The notes: generated from the letters alone by a model not told the origin. DNA of 64,000 nucleotides from an uncultured Dokdonia sp. (GCF_947492815.1 NZ_CANLOB010000005.1:1-64000), one strand, 5' to 3'; numbered from the stretch's first letter, positions 35,830 through 46,464 are shown. Numbers and translations: made by a program.

Positions 35830-38484
35830 TTATCTCAGGATTAATTTTTTAGTAACCGTATTTCCTTGCGATATGATCTGCATAAAATACATTCCTCTCG
35901 CAAGATTTTCTAGATGTATAGTTTGTGTTTGATTAAAATTTGTTAGATCAATGCGTTTGATGATTTTTCCATTCACATCAGTAATTATCGCATTTTCCAG
36001 TGTTGAACTTCCAGTATATGAAAGTGTCACCTGACCTTGTGATGGATTTGGATAAAGGGTAATTACGCTTTCGCGAAAGCTTTCTTCGTCTGCATTCAAT
36101 ACCTCACGATCTTGGAAAACCATCGTGAACCTATCTGTATGTAATCCTTTCTGAGCCGTAAATGTATAGGGCTGTTCGTTTAGGTTAACAATGGTATTTA
36201 ACACATGATCGATGATAAAAACAGATGCGTTTTCTATAGCGATTCCTTCAAGATTTCCAATGCTTATGGTGTATGGCGTTACTTCTTCGATAGACGTTGA
36301 GAAACCAAGGGCAATTTCCATTTCAGGATCAAAAGTTTCTCTTGCTTGAATGCCTAAAAGTTCCCCAGAAGCTACCGTTGTAAATAGGGACAGGAAGGTC
36401 CCCACTCGCGGACTATCATACCCTTTGTCGATCGCGGGAGTAGCATTAGGTGTAAAGCCAATACCTGTTTGAGCAACCACTTCATCATAAGAAGTTGTGG
36501 TCAAATTGAGCCATAGTTTATCAATATCGATACTGGTTTCAGCGTTTCTAAAGCCATCATTATTTCCAGTCACACGGATGCTATTGGTAAATACCACAGG
36601 TGTTCCAGCAACCATTTCTGCTTGATCTGCTTTGATTCCAAATCCTTGTCCAGAGGCCATAAACTGTCCAGGAGGTGTTCCTCCATTTACGGCAGCAATA
36701 CCCATTATGGCATTACGTATCGAAATATCATTCATAGAGAAGTTACTGGTTCCAAAACCAGGAAGCTCTGATGTAGGATTGGTGATATGATCCCAATAGT
36801 ACACTTCGTTTATCGCATCATTAGCATTGATAAAGGCAGTGACATCTATCGCCGAAGCATACGGATTTCCTAATAGATTATAGTTATTGGTGGTTGCAGG
36901 GCCATTGTAATTAATCGGCACCGTAATCGTTCCTGAGTTTAAGGTTCCAGGATTTGAAGGGTTTTGTGTGTAAGTGAGGGTATAGGCACCATCTCCTACA
37001 TTCGGTTCTGGTTGTGGGAATATGAGTTGGCCAATACCTGCTGCAGGTGTTGCAGTGCTTCCAGTGACAGGCAATAAATAATCATTATTATCATCGAGGA
37101 AGTTTTCTGAAAATTCAAATTCTGGGAACTCCACAAAGTCAATATCAAATGGTACAAAGTTACTAGGGATGATGCTAAAAACGGCTCTGGAATTTCCATA
37201 GACTCGATCTCTAACTTCGGCAGTAACTGGACTACTCATGGCTACAAAATTACGATCGTCTAAGGTTGGGGTTGTTTTCGCGACAGCGATACTTCCATTA
37301 TTGATAGTCACAGCATCTTCGTTTACTTGCACAAGGCTACCTGTGTTTGTAATGTCAAGATTTCCATTTATAATAATGTCATTTTCTACGCTTATAAAAT
37401 TAGTATCACTCACAGTAAGAGTTGCTCCCGTATTAATGATCAGTTCGCAGGCTGTGATATCGCCAAGCCCTACAGTTGCCGTATTGTAATCTTCAGCAAT
37501 AATCGCTCTTGTAGTTGTTGTTGGATCTCCATTATCCCATCCTCCTGCTATTGTATAAGTGGTCGTGGTAGGACAAGAAACCGTAAGAATAGCTTCTGTA
37601 GAAGTATATGTAATATTGAACACACCATTTGCAATAGTGGGGAAGTTTACAATAGCAAATGTGCTAGTAATTGAGCCAGCAGTTAAAATGGTGAAACTAT
37701 CTCCTGGTAGGGGTTCAAAGGCAGTAGGTAAACTCACATTGAGTGTGCCTGCTAATAGTGCGTTTCCGGCAACAATTACTTGATCATAGTCTGTACCTGC
37801 TGTTGTAGCTCCTGTTATTTGAATATCTAGGCGGGCCGTGCTCTGATGCATGTAGTTGTTGTCAAAACGATAGACCCCTATACCATTACCAGGTACTAAA
37901 ATGCCTGCGTTGCTTTGATTACCGGTATGCGTATTATTACTTCCGAATAGTGTGCCATTTTGTGAGAGCATTATAGAACCATTATTGTTTATTTGTCCAA
38001 GCCCTACATCATTTCTTAGTAATGCGCCAGAATTATTGTTTAAAACCCCATTAATAGTATTGTTTATAATAGAAAAATTGACGATAGTTCCTCCATTGTT
38101 ATTATCTATGGTGCCATTATTACTTATAACGCCGCCGTTATTATTTAAAACGCCCCCATTGTTAACTCTTACTATCCCGGGACTTGTATTATTTAATTGC
38201 ATATTATTAAATAAAGTTCCCATAATAGCTAAAATACTTTCATTGTTCACGGTACCATTGTTAAATAGACGCCCTTGTATGGTGACAAGAGTATTTATGA
38301 CTACCGTTGCCCCTGTATCTATAATTACGGTATCTCCTGTATTTAAGGTGGTACCAGGATACGATGGACTCCAATTTGCAGTATTTGTCCAAATTCCAAT
38401 TCCAGTATAAGTAAAGGTGGTTTGTGCGTGTAGTGAACTTATAGTAAGTGCTAAAACAGAGAGTACTAGTAGTATTTTTTTCAT
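35830..38484 (-). CDS. Type IX-secreted surface protein 1 (NN-repeat middle, 884 aa)
   Basis: Signal peptide (LLVLSVLALTISSLHAQ). Then an opening block with WTNTANWSPSYPG and GDTVIID, also seen in the 2279-residue neighbour. About 100 residues of Asn-Gly-rich short repeats follow (NNGTIDNNNGGTIVNF), consistent with a beta-helix. From about residue 386 the protein carries the ~500-residue region shared almost unchanged with the two neighbours (RNFVAMSSPV, FVEFPEFEFSENFLDDNND, NYNLLGNPYASAID). It ends with a type A sorting domain (LYPNPSQGQVTL, LARGMYFMQI, KKLILR). The palindrome at 36067-36080 encodes SFRES in the linker just before the sorting domain. Predicted cell-surface adhesin; substrate unknown. 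Confidence 0.85.
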   Translation of the reverse strand: MKKILLVLSVLALTISSLHAQTTFTYTGIGIWTNTANWSPSYPGTTLNTGDTVIIDTGATVVINTLVTIQGRLFNNGTVNNESILAIMGTLFNNMQLNNTSPGIVRVNNGGVLNNNGGVISNNGTIDNNNGGTIVNFSIINNTINGVLNNNSGALLRNDVGLGQINNNGSIMLSQNGTLFGSNNTHTGNQSNAGILVPGNGIGVYRFDNNYMHQSTARLDIQITGATTAGTDYDQVIVAGNALLAGTLNVSLPTAFEPLPGDSFTILTAGSITSTFAIVNFPTIANGVFNITYTSTEAILTVSCPTTTTYTIAGGWDNGDPTTTTRAIIAEDYNTATVGLGDITACELIINTGATLTVSDTNFISVENDIIINGNLDITNTGSLVQVNEDAVTINNGSIAVAKTTPTLDDRNFVAMSSPVTAEVRDRVYGNSRAVFSIIPSNFVPFDIDFVEFPEFEFSENFLDDNNDYLLPVTGSTATPAAGIGQLIFPQPEPNVGDGAYTLTYTQNPSNPGTLNSGTITVPINYNGPATTNNYNLLGNPYASAIDVTAFINANDAINEVYYWDHITNPTSELPGFGTSNFSMNDISIRNAIMGIAAVNGGTPPGQFMASGQGFGIKADQAEMVAGTPVVFTNSIRVTGNNDGFRNAETSIDIDKLWLNLTTTSYDEVVAQTGIGFTPNATPAIDKGYDSPRVGTFLSLFTTVASGELLGIQARETFDPEMEIALGFSTSIEEVTPYTISIGNLEGIAIENASVFIIDHVLNTIVNLNEQPYTFTAQKGLHTDRFTMVFQDREVLNADEESFRESVITLYPNPSQGQVTLSYTGSSTLENAIITDVNGKIIKRIDLTNFNQTQTIHLENLARGMYFMQIISQGNTVTKKLILR
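36067..36080. repeat. GCTTTCGCGAAAGC palindrome, exact copy 8
   Basis: Read as S-F-R-E-S, immediately before the type IX sorting domain of surface protein 1. Confidence 0.9.
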
Positions 38485-38510
38485 AACAATAGGGATGTTA
38501 GTTTAGGATG

Positions 38511-38577
38511 TAAAAATACTGGTAAGATGTTTTCCAACAAATACGTACCTACTGCAAAAATTACGTAGGGGTACGTA
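38511..38577 (-). promoter_or_regulatory. Triple-TACGTA promoter of surface protein 1
   Basis: TACGTA at 38542-38547, 38562-38567 and 38572-38577. Then, on the minus strand, TTTG (38538-38541), 19 bp and the -7 box TATTTTTA (38511-38518). The nearest box starts 58 bp from the ATG, the same as for the other two genes. Confidence 0.85.
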
Positions 38578-38684
38578 GTGAGGAATGATGAATGTAGAAC
38601 GATGAATTCAGAATTATGAAGGAAAATGAAAAAAAGAGAAGAGAATAAAGAAAATAGATTTTAAAAAGCTATCTAAAAGAAACT

Positions 38685-38797
38685 TAATACGTCATTCTGA
38701 ATTCATTTCAGAATCTCATCACACTAGTTATCAAATTTATGGGGTTTTGAAAATGCTGAAACAAGTGCAGTATAGGCAAGTTCAAAATGACGTATTA
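38685..38797. repeat. Intergenic inverted-repeat element (TAATACGTCATT...AATGACGTATTA)
   Basis: Terminal arms TAATACGTCATT/AATGACGTATTA with an inner CTGAATTCATTTCAG-type palindrome. With the next two elements it fills the 787-bp gap 38485-39271, which has no gene. Confidence 0.8.
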
Positions 38798-38836
38798 ATT
38801 AACCTCTAATTCTACATTATAAAATGATAATGAAAA

Positions 38837-38980
38837 ATAGAGTAATGTTCTATTGATAGAGTGTTACTCTATTTATGGTTTCACGAAAAGGGATCACATT
38901 ATGTTTGTCTCTTCGAGCGTAGTCGAGAAGTTTTAGGTATGCATTTGTGCAAGCTCTCAACTGCGCTCGAGATGATAAGT
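38837..38980. repeat. Intergenic repeat, CTCGAG/TCGAGCG hairpin family, copy 1
   Basis: Contains a TAGAGTAA/TTACTCTA hairpin and then CTTCGAGCGTAGTCGAGAAG paired loosely with CTGCGCTCGAGATGA. Copies at 46504-46648 and 52830-52970. Confidence 0.75.
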
Positions 38981-39060
38981 TGAGATTTCCGCCCCTGTCT
39001 GCCAACAGGCAGGTTCAGGAAAATGAAGGTAAAAAATGATTAGAGAATAGAATATAGACC

Positions 39061-39198
39061 TAAAAAAGAAGCTATCTAAAAAGTAATTTAGGACGTCACT
39101 CTGAATTTGTTTCTCTCATCACTCTGGTTAATTTGATGAGAAATTGAAACAAGTTCAATTTGACGAAAATTATATCTTTTTAAATAACCTCTTTTTTA
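39061..39198. repeat. Nested inverted-repeat element, second copy
   Basis: Homologous to 35618-35757 with more decay of the arms; sits at the same place relative to the 3' end of a giant gene. Confidence 0.75.
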
Positions 39199-39238
39199 TA
39201 AAATGGTTTCTTGATCCCTCAATCAATCCACCATTTTA
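39199..39238 (-). other. 3' hairpin with conserved loop, copy C
   Basis: Stem TAAAATGGT/ACCATTTTA, loop with GATTGAGGGATCA; 33 bp after the stop of the 2279-residue gene. Confidence 0.7.
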
Positions 39239-39271
39239 GTCTATATATTTTTGTGCCTTGAGAACATCCTA

Positions 39272-42200
39272 TTATCGTAAGATCAATTTTTTAGTAACCG
39301 TATTTCCTTGCGATATGATCTGCATAAAATACATTCCTCTCGCAAGATTTTCTAGATGTATAGTTTGTGTTTGATTAAAATTTGTTAGATCTATACGCTT
39401 AATGATTTTTCCATTCACATCAGTAATTATCACATTTTCCAGTGTTGAACTTCCAGTGTATGAAAGTGTCACTAGACCATTTGATGGATTAGGATATATA
39501 TTGATTCCGCTTTCGCGAAAGCTTTCTTCGTCTGCATTCAATACCTCACGATCTTGGAAAACCATCGTGAACCTATCTGTATGTAATCCTTTCTGAGCCG
39601 TAAATGTATAGGGCTGTTCGTTTAAGTTTACAAAGGTGTTTAACAGATGATCAATGATAAAAACGGTTGCATTTTCTATAGCGATTCCTTCAAGATTGCC
39701 AATGCTTATGGTGTATGGCGTTACTTCTTCGATAGACGTTGAGAAACCAAGGGCAATTTCCATTTCAGCATCAAAAGTTTCTCTTGACTGAATACCCAAT
39801 AGTTCTCCAGAAGCTACCGTTGTAAATAGGGACAGGAAGGTCCCCACTCGCGGACTATCATAGCCTTTGTCAATCGCAGGTGTTGCATTAGATGTAAACC
39901 CAATACCTGTTTGTGCAATGGCTTCGTCAAAAGCGGTTGTAGTCAAATTGAGCCATAGTTTATCAATATCTGTACTGGTATCACTACTTCTAAAGCCATC
40001 ATTATTTCCAGTCACACGGATGCTATTGGTAAATACCACTGGTGTTCCAGCAACCATTTCGGCTTGATCTGCTTTGATTCCAAATCCTTGTCCAGAGGCC
40101 ATAAACTGTCCAGGTTCAGTACCACCATTTACGGCAGCAATACCCATCATGGCATTACGTATAGAAATATCATTCATAGAGAAGTTACTGGTTCCAAAAC
40201 CAGGTAGATCTGATGTAGGATTGGTAATATGATCCCAATAGTATACTTCATTTACTGCATCATTTGCAGTAATAAAGGCTGTGACATCTATCGCCGAAGC
40301 ATACGGGTTTCCTAATAGATTATAGTTATTGGTGGTTGCAGGGCCATTGTAATTAATCGGCACCGTAATCGTTCCTGAGTTTAAGGTTCCCGGATTCATA
40401 GGATTTTGTGTGTAAGTGAGAGTATAGGCACCATCTCCTACATTCGGTTCCGGCTGAGGGAATATCAATTGGCCAATACCTGCTGTGGGTGTTGCAGTGC
40501 TTCCAGTGACAGGCAATAAATAATCATTATTATCATCTAGGAAATTTTCTGAAAATTCAAATTCTGGGAACTCCACAAAGTCAATATCAAATGGTACAAA
40601 GTTACTTGGAATGATGCTAAAAACGGCTCTGGAATTTCCATAGACTCGATCTCTAGCTTCAGCAGTAACTGGACTACTCATGGCTACAAAATTACGATCG
40701 TCTAAGGTTGGGGTAGTTTTCGCGACAGCTATAGACCCATTATTGATAGTCACAGCATCTTCTTGAACTTGCACGACACTTCCTGTGTTAGCTACATCTA
40801 GTGTTCCGTTTATAATAATATTATTCTCTACGCTTACAGAATTGTTATCAGTGATGGTAAGTGTCACTCCGCTATTGATGATAAGTTCGCAAGCTGTGAT
40901 ATCACCAAGCCCTACAGTTGACGTATTGTAATCTTCGGCAATAATCGCTCTTGTGGTTGCATTTGGAGTTCCATTGTTCCAACCTTCTGCTGTTGTATAA
41001 GTGGTCGTGGTAGGACAACTAGTCCCTGCAGAAAATACATTCACAAACGCATTGCACGTATTTACATTTCCATGTACGTCGGTTACGGTATACATTACTG
41101 GATTTGATCCTATATCTGCTGTCGTAAATGTGGTTTGATCCATGGTAATTGAGGCAATCCCGCAGGCATCAAAAACAGCTAAATTTTCGTTGATCACCGC
41201 AGAACCATCTGATTCGGTAAGGGTTTCGGTCCAGTTTGCAGTGGCAAATTGCCCTTGAAAGCTTGGTTGAAAGTTAGTAATAGTAGTTGTCGCAGGACCA
41301 AAGGTGTTGTCTAGCGTAAAGGCTCTAAATCCAAAAGTGTCACCATTACTTAGCATTATGCTTTCTGTACCCGATTGATTGAATTCATCACCAGCTATAT
41401 CGGTTAGTTCTGTAAATACACCATTGAGGAGATATCCGAAAGGGTCAAACTCAGCCCCATCATCAGTTGCATAGGCCCAATCAAAAGTGATGGTAACATC
41501 TTCGGTGATAGGTACTGTAATATCAGAACTTCCTGGTAAATTTGAATCATTATTTCCACTTACAAGGACTACTTCAAAAGAAGCTAAGTCTGCTAAAACA
41601 GTTGCTGGATCTAAAGTAATTGTACCACTCATGTCGAGATCTACGGTGAGATCTTGACAATTAATCGTAGGCGCAATGGAGTCCTCTACCGTAACCATCG
41701 CAGTACAGGTATCTATATTACCACTACCATCATCTACAGTGAGTGTGACCATTTGTGGGGTTCCTACATCTGCACAACCAAAAGTAGTACGACTTACACT
41801 AAGATTTATGCTATCACAATCATCTGTACTACCGCCATCTAAATCTTGTGGATTTAGGGTAGCCATCCCATTTGCATCCAGTTGTAAGGTAAAAGGTTGA
41901 CACACTGCAACAGGTGGTGTGCTATTAGCAACAATAACATTAAAAGAGCATGTTGCCACATTTCCAGCAGTATCTACTGCTTCAAAAGTAACTACAGTAG
42001 TTCCTGATGGGAAAAATTCACCAGATGCAAGTCCTTCAATTTGAGTGACAGTTACTGTAGAGCAATTATCTGTTGCAGTAGGTGTCACAAAAGTAGCTAT
42101 GGCTCCGCAATCGGTTGGATTTGTAGGTTCAGGTATCATTATGTCTGTAGGACAGTCCATAAATACAGGTGGGATATTTTCTACGCCTACATCTATAATA

Positions 42201-45200
42201 AGCCAATTATAGGTATCTATAATACTTTGTCTAGCGGCTTCTGCAGTACAATAACCACTATTTCCTGCATCAAACTCTACATCGTTTTGAAGTGTTTGCG
42301 TGCTCCATCCTGTGAGCAGACTATCATAATTGTCGGCAGAAAGGGTAACACCAAAAAACATCGCAGTCATATTGCTTACATTTTCTACATTCCAACCTCC
42401 TAAATCTTGATCAAAGCTTGTTGCTTCATTGAACATGAATTCCATATTGACAACACTGGCTGTATTTGTTCCCCAAGCTCCAATAGGTATATTAAAAGAG
42501 GTCGCGCTAGAAAACATGCCTGCCATTAATTGTACTGTACTCACATCCCAATTGCTTATATCCTGATTAAATGCAGTAGCTCCTTCAAACATGTTAGTCA
42601 TATCCGTCACATTTCCTAAGCGTGTTGCCCATTGATCCAGAGGTTGATTAAATGCAGTCGCATCAGAAAACATAAAAGCCATATTGCTTACATTACTTAC
42701 ATCCCAAGTATTGATGTCTCTATTAAAAGCAGTACCTTCAAATACCCCTACCATATTAGTGACTGTGGTTACATCCCAGTTTTCTATTGCTCCATTAAAA
42801 GCAGTAGCACCTCTAAACATAGAAGCCATATTATCGGCACTTCCTAAACGAGTTCCCCAAGCACTTAAATCTTGATTGAACGTAGAGGCACCATCAAACA
42901 TAAAGGCAAAAACGCTTACATTGCTCACGTCCCAACTGCTGATGTCTTGATTAAAGGGTGTGTTTCTAAACATCCCATCGAGATTCTCTACATTACTTAC
43001 ATCCCAGTGTCCTATATCCTGATTTATAGTAGTAGCCCCATCAAACATTCCCGCCATACTTGTAACTTGAGATAAATCTGGAGCATCCAGTGCGTTTATA
43101 ACCAAATTGGTACATCCATGAAAAGCTCTTCCCATGGAATTCCATACGGAATTTCCCCAATTCTCTACAGAAAGGATTTTTTCGCGGTCTCCTCCGTTAT
43201 TAAAAAATATCGTTGAGAATGTTCCAGAAATCGTTACTGTATACGTTCCAGCTGTGGTATACGTATGGGTAATCGCTCCACTTACATTGGTATCAGGCGT
43301 AGACATATCTCCCCAATCTACGGTATAGTTGCCTCCTATGGCAGGTATCGTAATCTGGTTGTCATTAGAAGTGCCCGGATTATCGGTTTTCCAAGTGGTT
43401 ATAAATTCTGACATTTCAGTAAACACTTCTATGGTATCACTGGCAGTAGCAGCACAACCGTTATCATCTGTAAATGTAAACTCAATTGTATGCGTACCTA
43501 AGCCTGCAACTGCTGGATCAAAGCTATAGGTAGTTCCATTGGCATCCATTGTAACACCTGAGCCAGTATATAGACGAGAGCCAACAAAATCTGTAGTTGC
43601 AGTTCCTGTAGCCGACAAAAAGCTAAAATTATCTCCATCAATAATCAAGTCAGTACCTGAGATAAAATTTAAACTTCCTGTAGCCCCTATGATAGGAACA
43701 TCTGAAACAAAGGTACCTATTGGGCCATTTTCAAAATCTAACGTTATAGTCGCACCCGAAGCAGTTGCGTTTATTAATGGGGCTACATTGCCATTAGCAT
43801 TACCGAAAAAAACAAGGTTTGTTGATATCATAGCACCTGAAGGATCAAATACGATCTCCGCTCCTGTTACACCAGATCCAGGACCAAAAACGTCCTCATA
43901 ATCAAGATTTAATATAACTGTTGTTGATGCGATACTTATCGTTGGTGTACCGCCACTAAGCCCCGTTTGTATCCCTGCATCTACGGCTAGATTTGGTGGG
44001 GCTGTAAAGCCTACTACAGGTAAAGGAACGACTTCTATACTCTCTGCTACGTTGTTAGTACATCCATTAGTATCTGCCACTTCATAGGTTATTGTATATG
44101 TTCCTAATCCAGTTGCTGCTGGGTCAAAACTATAGGTCATTCCGTTACCATCATCGGTCACTCCTGTTCCTGAGTACACTCCGCCAGATGGAGTAGCGCC
44201 ACCTAAACCAGTTTGTACCCCGGCATCTATACATATAGGCGCTGGCGAAACAAATGTTATCATAGGTAAATCAAATACTTCTATGGTGTCACTAGCGCTA
44301 TCAGAGCACCCAATTCCATCTATAAAAGTGTAGGTTATGACATGTATTCCAGCACCTGCTGCTTGGGGATCAAAACTGTAGGTCATTCCATTACCGTCAT
44401 CAGTAACTCCAGGACCTGAGTACACTCCGCCAGATGGAGTAGCGCCACCTAAACCAGTTTGTACACCTGCATCTATACATATAGGCGCTGGCGAAACAAA
44501 TGTTATCATAGGTAAATCAAATACTTCTATGGTGTCACTAGCGCTATCAGAGCACCCAATTCCATCTATAAAAGTGTAGGTTATGACATGTATTCCAGCA
44601 CCTGCTGCTTGGGGATCAAAACTATAGGTCATTCCATTACCGTCATCAGTAACTCCAGGACCTGAGTATACACCACCTTCTGATAATCCACCGCTTAGAT
44701 TAGCTTGTACACCTGCATCTAAGCAAATAGCTGTTGGTGCAGTAAATGTTACTGGAACTTGACAACCAGCTAGTACGGTTAGGACAACATTGGTAGGGTT
44801 ATAATTTATTTCCCATATCAATCCTATAGCTAATGGAGGTAAAGACGTTTGATCGAAAGTTCCTGATACATTAGCCCCAGTGAGTATGGTGTACTCATCG
44901 CCGATCTGAGGAGTATAACCAAATGGTAATTGAACAAGAAGCCTACCTGCTAATGTAATATCTCCAGTCACATTTACTCGGTCATAGTCAATACCCGCTT
45001 GAGTATTGCCATTAATATCAATAAAAAGGGTAGGGAAAAATCCACTAGACTGTAGAATAAAGTTATTATTAAACGTATAGGTGCCTATTGGATTTTCTGG
45101 AAGTATACCTCCAGGGCTTACATCTCCTAAAGCTGCATTAACAAAATCACTAGTATGTGTTATATTGGTGCCGCGTAGGAATCCATTATTGGTATAAACA

Positions 45201-46111
45201 TTATTATTAATTAGAGAGCCATTGTTCGTAAGATCACTGTTGTTAATGAAAGTTGCATTATTGGTAATAGTGCCTGTTGTGGAGTTTGTAAGTACCCCAC
45301 CACTGTTTATTGCAAAGGTGAAGTTGTTAATATTAAGGAAACCACTATTAGTTAATGTTCCTCCATTTGATATCGAAAAATTTCTAATACTATTTATGGT
45401 GCCATCATTGATAATCGTTCCGCCAGAAAGAATAGTGAAATTGCTATCAGGGTTAGCTATCGTTCCAGTATCGGTATTGGTTAACGTACCTAAAAGACCT
45501 GCATTAAAAAATGTAATGGAGCCAGAATTGCTAAAGTTTCCTGTTAAGTTAGATCCTAATAGGGTTAATTGCCCGCCAAAATCATTAAAGATACCGGAAT
45601 TCATATTCACAAATGGAGAACTACTAAACAAATTCATTTCACCTCCAGTTCTGTTGCGAATAACATTTTGATTGTTAAAATCACCACTACCACCACTTGA
45701 GAATAAACGATCGTTATTTATAAAACCATTATTGATGAGCATACCAGAATTTATAAAATTGCCGTCATTAAAAATGGTAGAATTATTCTGGAGGGTTCCT
45801 GTTGAATTAATACGAATATTAAATAAAGGGCTTATAGTTGAAAAAGAAGAGGTGGTATTAATAATAAGTGTCCCATCAATATCTATTCTTCCTTCAATAC
45901 TAATACCACCGCTACCATTAGGCACTGTAGCTTGAGAACCTTCCGAAATAATGGCGGTGTCACCATTAGGTATAAACAGTCCAGGATACGAAGGACTCCA
46001 ATTTGCAGTATCTGTCCAGTCACCTGTTCCTGTGTAGGTGTATGTAGTTTGTGCCTGTAGCGTATTTGTAATACTGATGATACAAATAAAAACAAGGAGT
46101 ATTTTTTTCAT
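39272..46111 (-). CDS. Type IX-secreted surface protein 2 (Ig-like, DUF285 and HYR modules, 2279 aa)
   Basis: Signal peptide, then the WTDTANWSPSYPG opening block and about 300 residues of NN-rich beta-helix-like repeats. SprB-like Ig repeats follow (about 450-690; VYSGPGVTDDGNGMTYSFDP), two being near-identical 82-residue units. After an inserted segment comes a run of DUF285/BspA surface repeats (about 910-1270; WDVSNVSNMAFMFSDATAFNQ). HYR-type domains follow (about 1330-1500; ATDNCS, VTFEAVDTAGNVATC), then the ~500-residue shared region from about 1781 and a type A sorting domain. The palindrome at 39509-39522 encodes SFRES before that domain. All modules are adhesion- or binding-type; no enzyme is seen. 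Confidence 0.85.
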   Translation of the reverse strand: MKKILLVFICIISITNTLQAQTTYTYTGTGDWTDTANWSPSYPGLFIPNGDTAIISEGSQATVPNGSGGISIEGRIDIDGTLIINTTSSFSTISPLFNIRINSTGTLQNNSTIFNDGNFINSGMLINNGFINNDRLFSSGGSGDFNNQNVIRNRTGGEMNLFSSSPFVNMNSGIFNDFGGQLTLLGSNLTGNFSNSGSITFFNAGLLGTLTNTDTGTIANPDSNFTILSGGTIINDGTINSIRNFSISNGGTLTNSGFLNINNFTFAINSGGVLTNSTTGTITNNATFINNSDLTNNGSLINNNVYTNNGFLRGTNITHTSDFVNAALGDVSPGGILPENPIGTYTFNNNFILQSSGFFPTLFIDINGNTQAGIDYDRVNVTGDITLAGRLLVQLPFGYTPQIGDEYTILTGANVSGTFDQTSLPPLAIGLIWEINYNPTNVVLTVLAGCQVPVTFTAPTAICLDAGVQANLSGGLSEGGVYSGPGVTDDGNGMTYSFDPQAAGAGIHVITYTFIDGIGCSDSASDTIEVFDLPMITFVSPAPICIDAGVQTGLGGATPSGGVYSGPGVTDDGNGMTYSFDPQAAGAGIHVITYTFIDGIGCSDSASDTIEVFDLPMITFVSPAPICIDAGVQTGLGGATPSGGVYSGTGVTDDGNGMTYSFDPAATGLGTYTITYEVADTNGCTNNVAESIEVVPLPVVGFTAPPNLAVDAGIQTGLSGGTPTISIASTTVILNLDYEDVFGPGSGVTGAEIVFDPSGAMISTNLVFFGNANGNVAPLINATASGATITLDFENGPIGTFVSDVPIIGATGSLNFISGTDLIIDGDNFSFLSATGTATTDFVGSRLYTGSGVTMDANGTTYSFDPAVAGLGTHTIEFTFTDDNGCAATASDTIEVFTEMSEFITTWKTDNPGTSNDNQITIPAIGGNYTVDWGDMSTPDTNVSGAITHTYTTAGTYTVTISGTFSTIFFNNGGDREKILSVENWGNSVWNSMGRAFHGCTNLVINALDAPDLSQVTSMAGMFDGATTINQDIGHWDVSNVENLDGMFRNTPFNQDISSWDVSNVSVFAFMFDGASTFNQDLSAWGTRLGSADNMASMFRGATAFNGAIENWDVTTVTNMVGVFEGTAFNRDINTWDVSNVSNMAFMFSDATAFNQPLDQWATRLGNVTDMTNMFEGATAFNQDISNWDVSTVQLMAGMFSSATSFNIPIGAWGTNTASVVNMEFMFNEATSFDQDLGGWNVENVSNMTAMFFGVTLSADNYDSLLTGWSTQTLQNDVEFDAGNSGYCTAEAARQSIIDTYNWLIIDVGVENIPPVFMDCPTDIMIPEPTNPTDCGAIATFVTPTATDNCSTVTVTQIEGLASGEFFPSGTTVVTFEAVDTAGNVATCSFNVIVANSTPPVAVCQPFTLQLDANGMATLNPQDLDGGSTDDCDSINLSVSRTTFGCADVGTPQMVTLTVDDGSGNIDTCTAMVTVEDSIAPTINCQDLTVDLDMSGTITLDPATVLADLASFEVVLVSGNNDSNLPGSSDITVPITEDVTITFDWAYATDDGAEFDPFGYLLNGVFTELTDIAGDEFNQSGTESIMLSNGDTFGFRAFTLDNTFGPATTTITNFQPSFQGQFATANWTETLTESDGSAVINENLAVFDACGIASITMDQTTFTTADIGSNPVMYTVTDVHGNVNTCNAFVNVFSAGTSCPTTTTYTTAEGWNNGTPNATTRAIIAEDYNTSTVGLGDITACELIINSGVTLTITDNNSVSVENNIIINGTLDVANTGSVVQVQEDAVTINNGSIAVAKTTPTLDDRNFVAMSSPVTAEARDRVYGNSRAVFSIIPSNFVPFDIDFVEFPEFEFSENFLDDNNDYLLPVTGSTATPTAGIGQLIFPQPEPNVGDGAYTLTYTQNPMNPGTLNSGTITVPINYNGPATTNNYNLLGNPYASAIDVTAFITANDAVNEVYYWDHITNPTSDLPGFGTSNFSMNDISIRNAMMGIAAVNGGTEPGQFMASGQGFGIKADQAEMVAGTPVVFTNSIRVTGNNDGFRSSDTSTDIDKLWLNLTTTAFDEAIAQTGIGFTSNATPAIDKGYDSPRVGTFLSLFTTVASGELLGIQSRETFDAEMEIALGFSTSIEEVTPYTISIGNLEGIAIENATVFIIDHLLNTFVNLNEQPYTFTAQKGLHTDRFTMVFQDREVLNADEESFRESGINIYPNPSNGLVTLSYTGSSTLENVIITDVNGKIIKRIDLTNFNQTQTIHLENLARGMYFMQIISQGNTVTKKLILR
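39509..39522. repeat. GCTTTCGCGAAAGC palindrome, exact copy 9
   Basis: Read as S-F-R-E-S before the sorting domain of surface protein 2. Confidence 0.9.
44181..44669 (-). repeat. Two near-identical 246-bp tandem units in surface protein 2
   Basis: 44181-44426 and 44427-44669 differ at only a few bases and encode 82-residue Ig-like units. A more diverged third unit follows. The low divergence points to recent unit duplication or ongoing homogenisation. Confidence 0.9.
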
Positions 46112-46137
46112 AACAATAGGGATGTTCGTTTAAGATG

Positions 46138-46204
46138 TAAAAGTAGGCGTAAGAGTTTTCTTTACCTATACGTACCTCCTGCAAAAATTACGTAGGGGTA
46201 CGTA
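46138..46204 (-). promoter_or_regulatory. Triple-TACGTA promoter of surface protein 2
   Basis: TACGTA at 46169-46174, 46189-46194 and 46199-46204; -7 box TACTTTTA at 46138-46145. The position matching TTTG in the other copies is TAGG here, so this promoter should depend more on an activator. Confidence 0.85.
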
Positions 46205-46352
46205 GTATAGAATGAATATTGTAGATTTCTAATTTTAGATTTTTGAAGTGAAAAAAGTAAGGAGATTGAGTGATTTTCGCTTAAAGCGAAAATAGTATCG
46301 AAATGACTGGTTATGAAATTGAATTTGAAAAAGAAAAGTGAATAAAGCAACT

Positions 46353-46464
46353 TAATACGTCATTCTGAATTCATTTCAGAATCTCATCACACTAGTTATC
46401 AAATTTATGGGGTCTTGAAATGCTGAAACAAGTACAGCACAGGTAAGTTCAAGATGACGTATTA
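46353..46464. repeat. Intergenic inverted-repeat element, copy in gap 46112-46814
   Basis: Arms TAATACGTCATT/GATGACGTATTA; homologous to 38685-38797. Just before it (46270-46330) is the TGATTTTCGCTTAAAGCGAAAAT hairpin segment also present near 35571. Confidence 0.8.

Noticed and set aside
37262..37290. Further palindrome copies at IAVAKTTP in the shared C-terminal region (also near 40715 and 48260)
   Set aside because: Two or more mismatches from the 14-mer (GTTTTCGCGACAGC); could be a decayed copy, not counted as a member.
37238..38410. Long plus-strand open frames opposite the giant surface genes (also 41654-45935 and 48223-51552)
   Set aside because: They lie antisense to repeat-rich genes with clear signal peptides and sorting domains, and show no recognisable protein features; they are shadows of the repetitive codon pattern.
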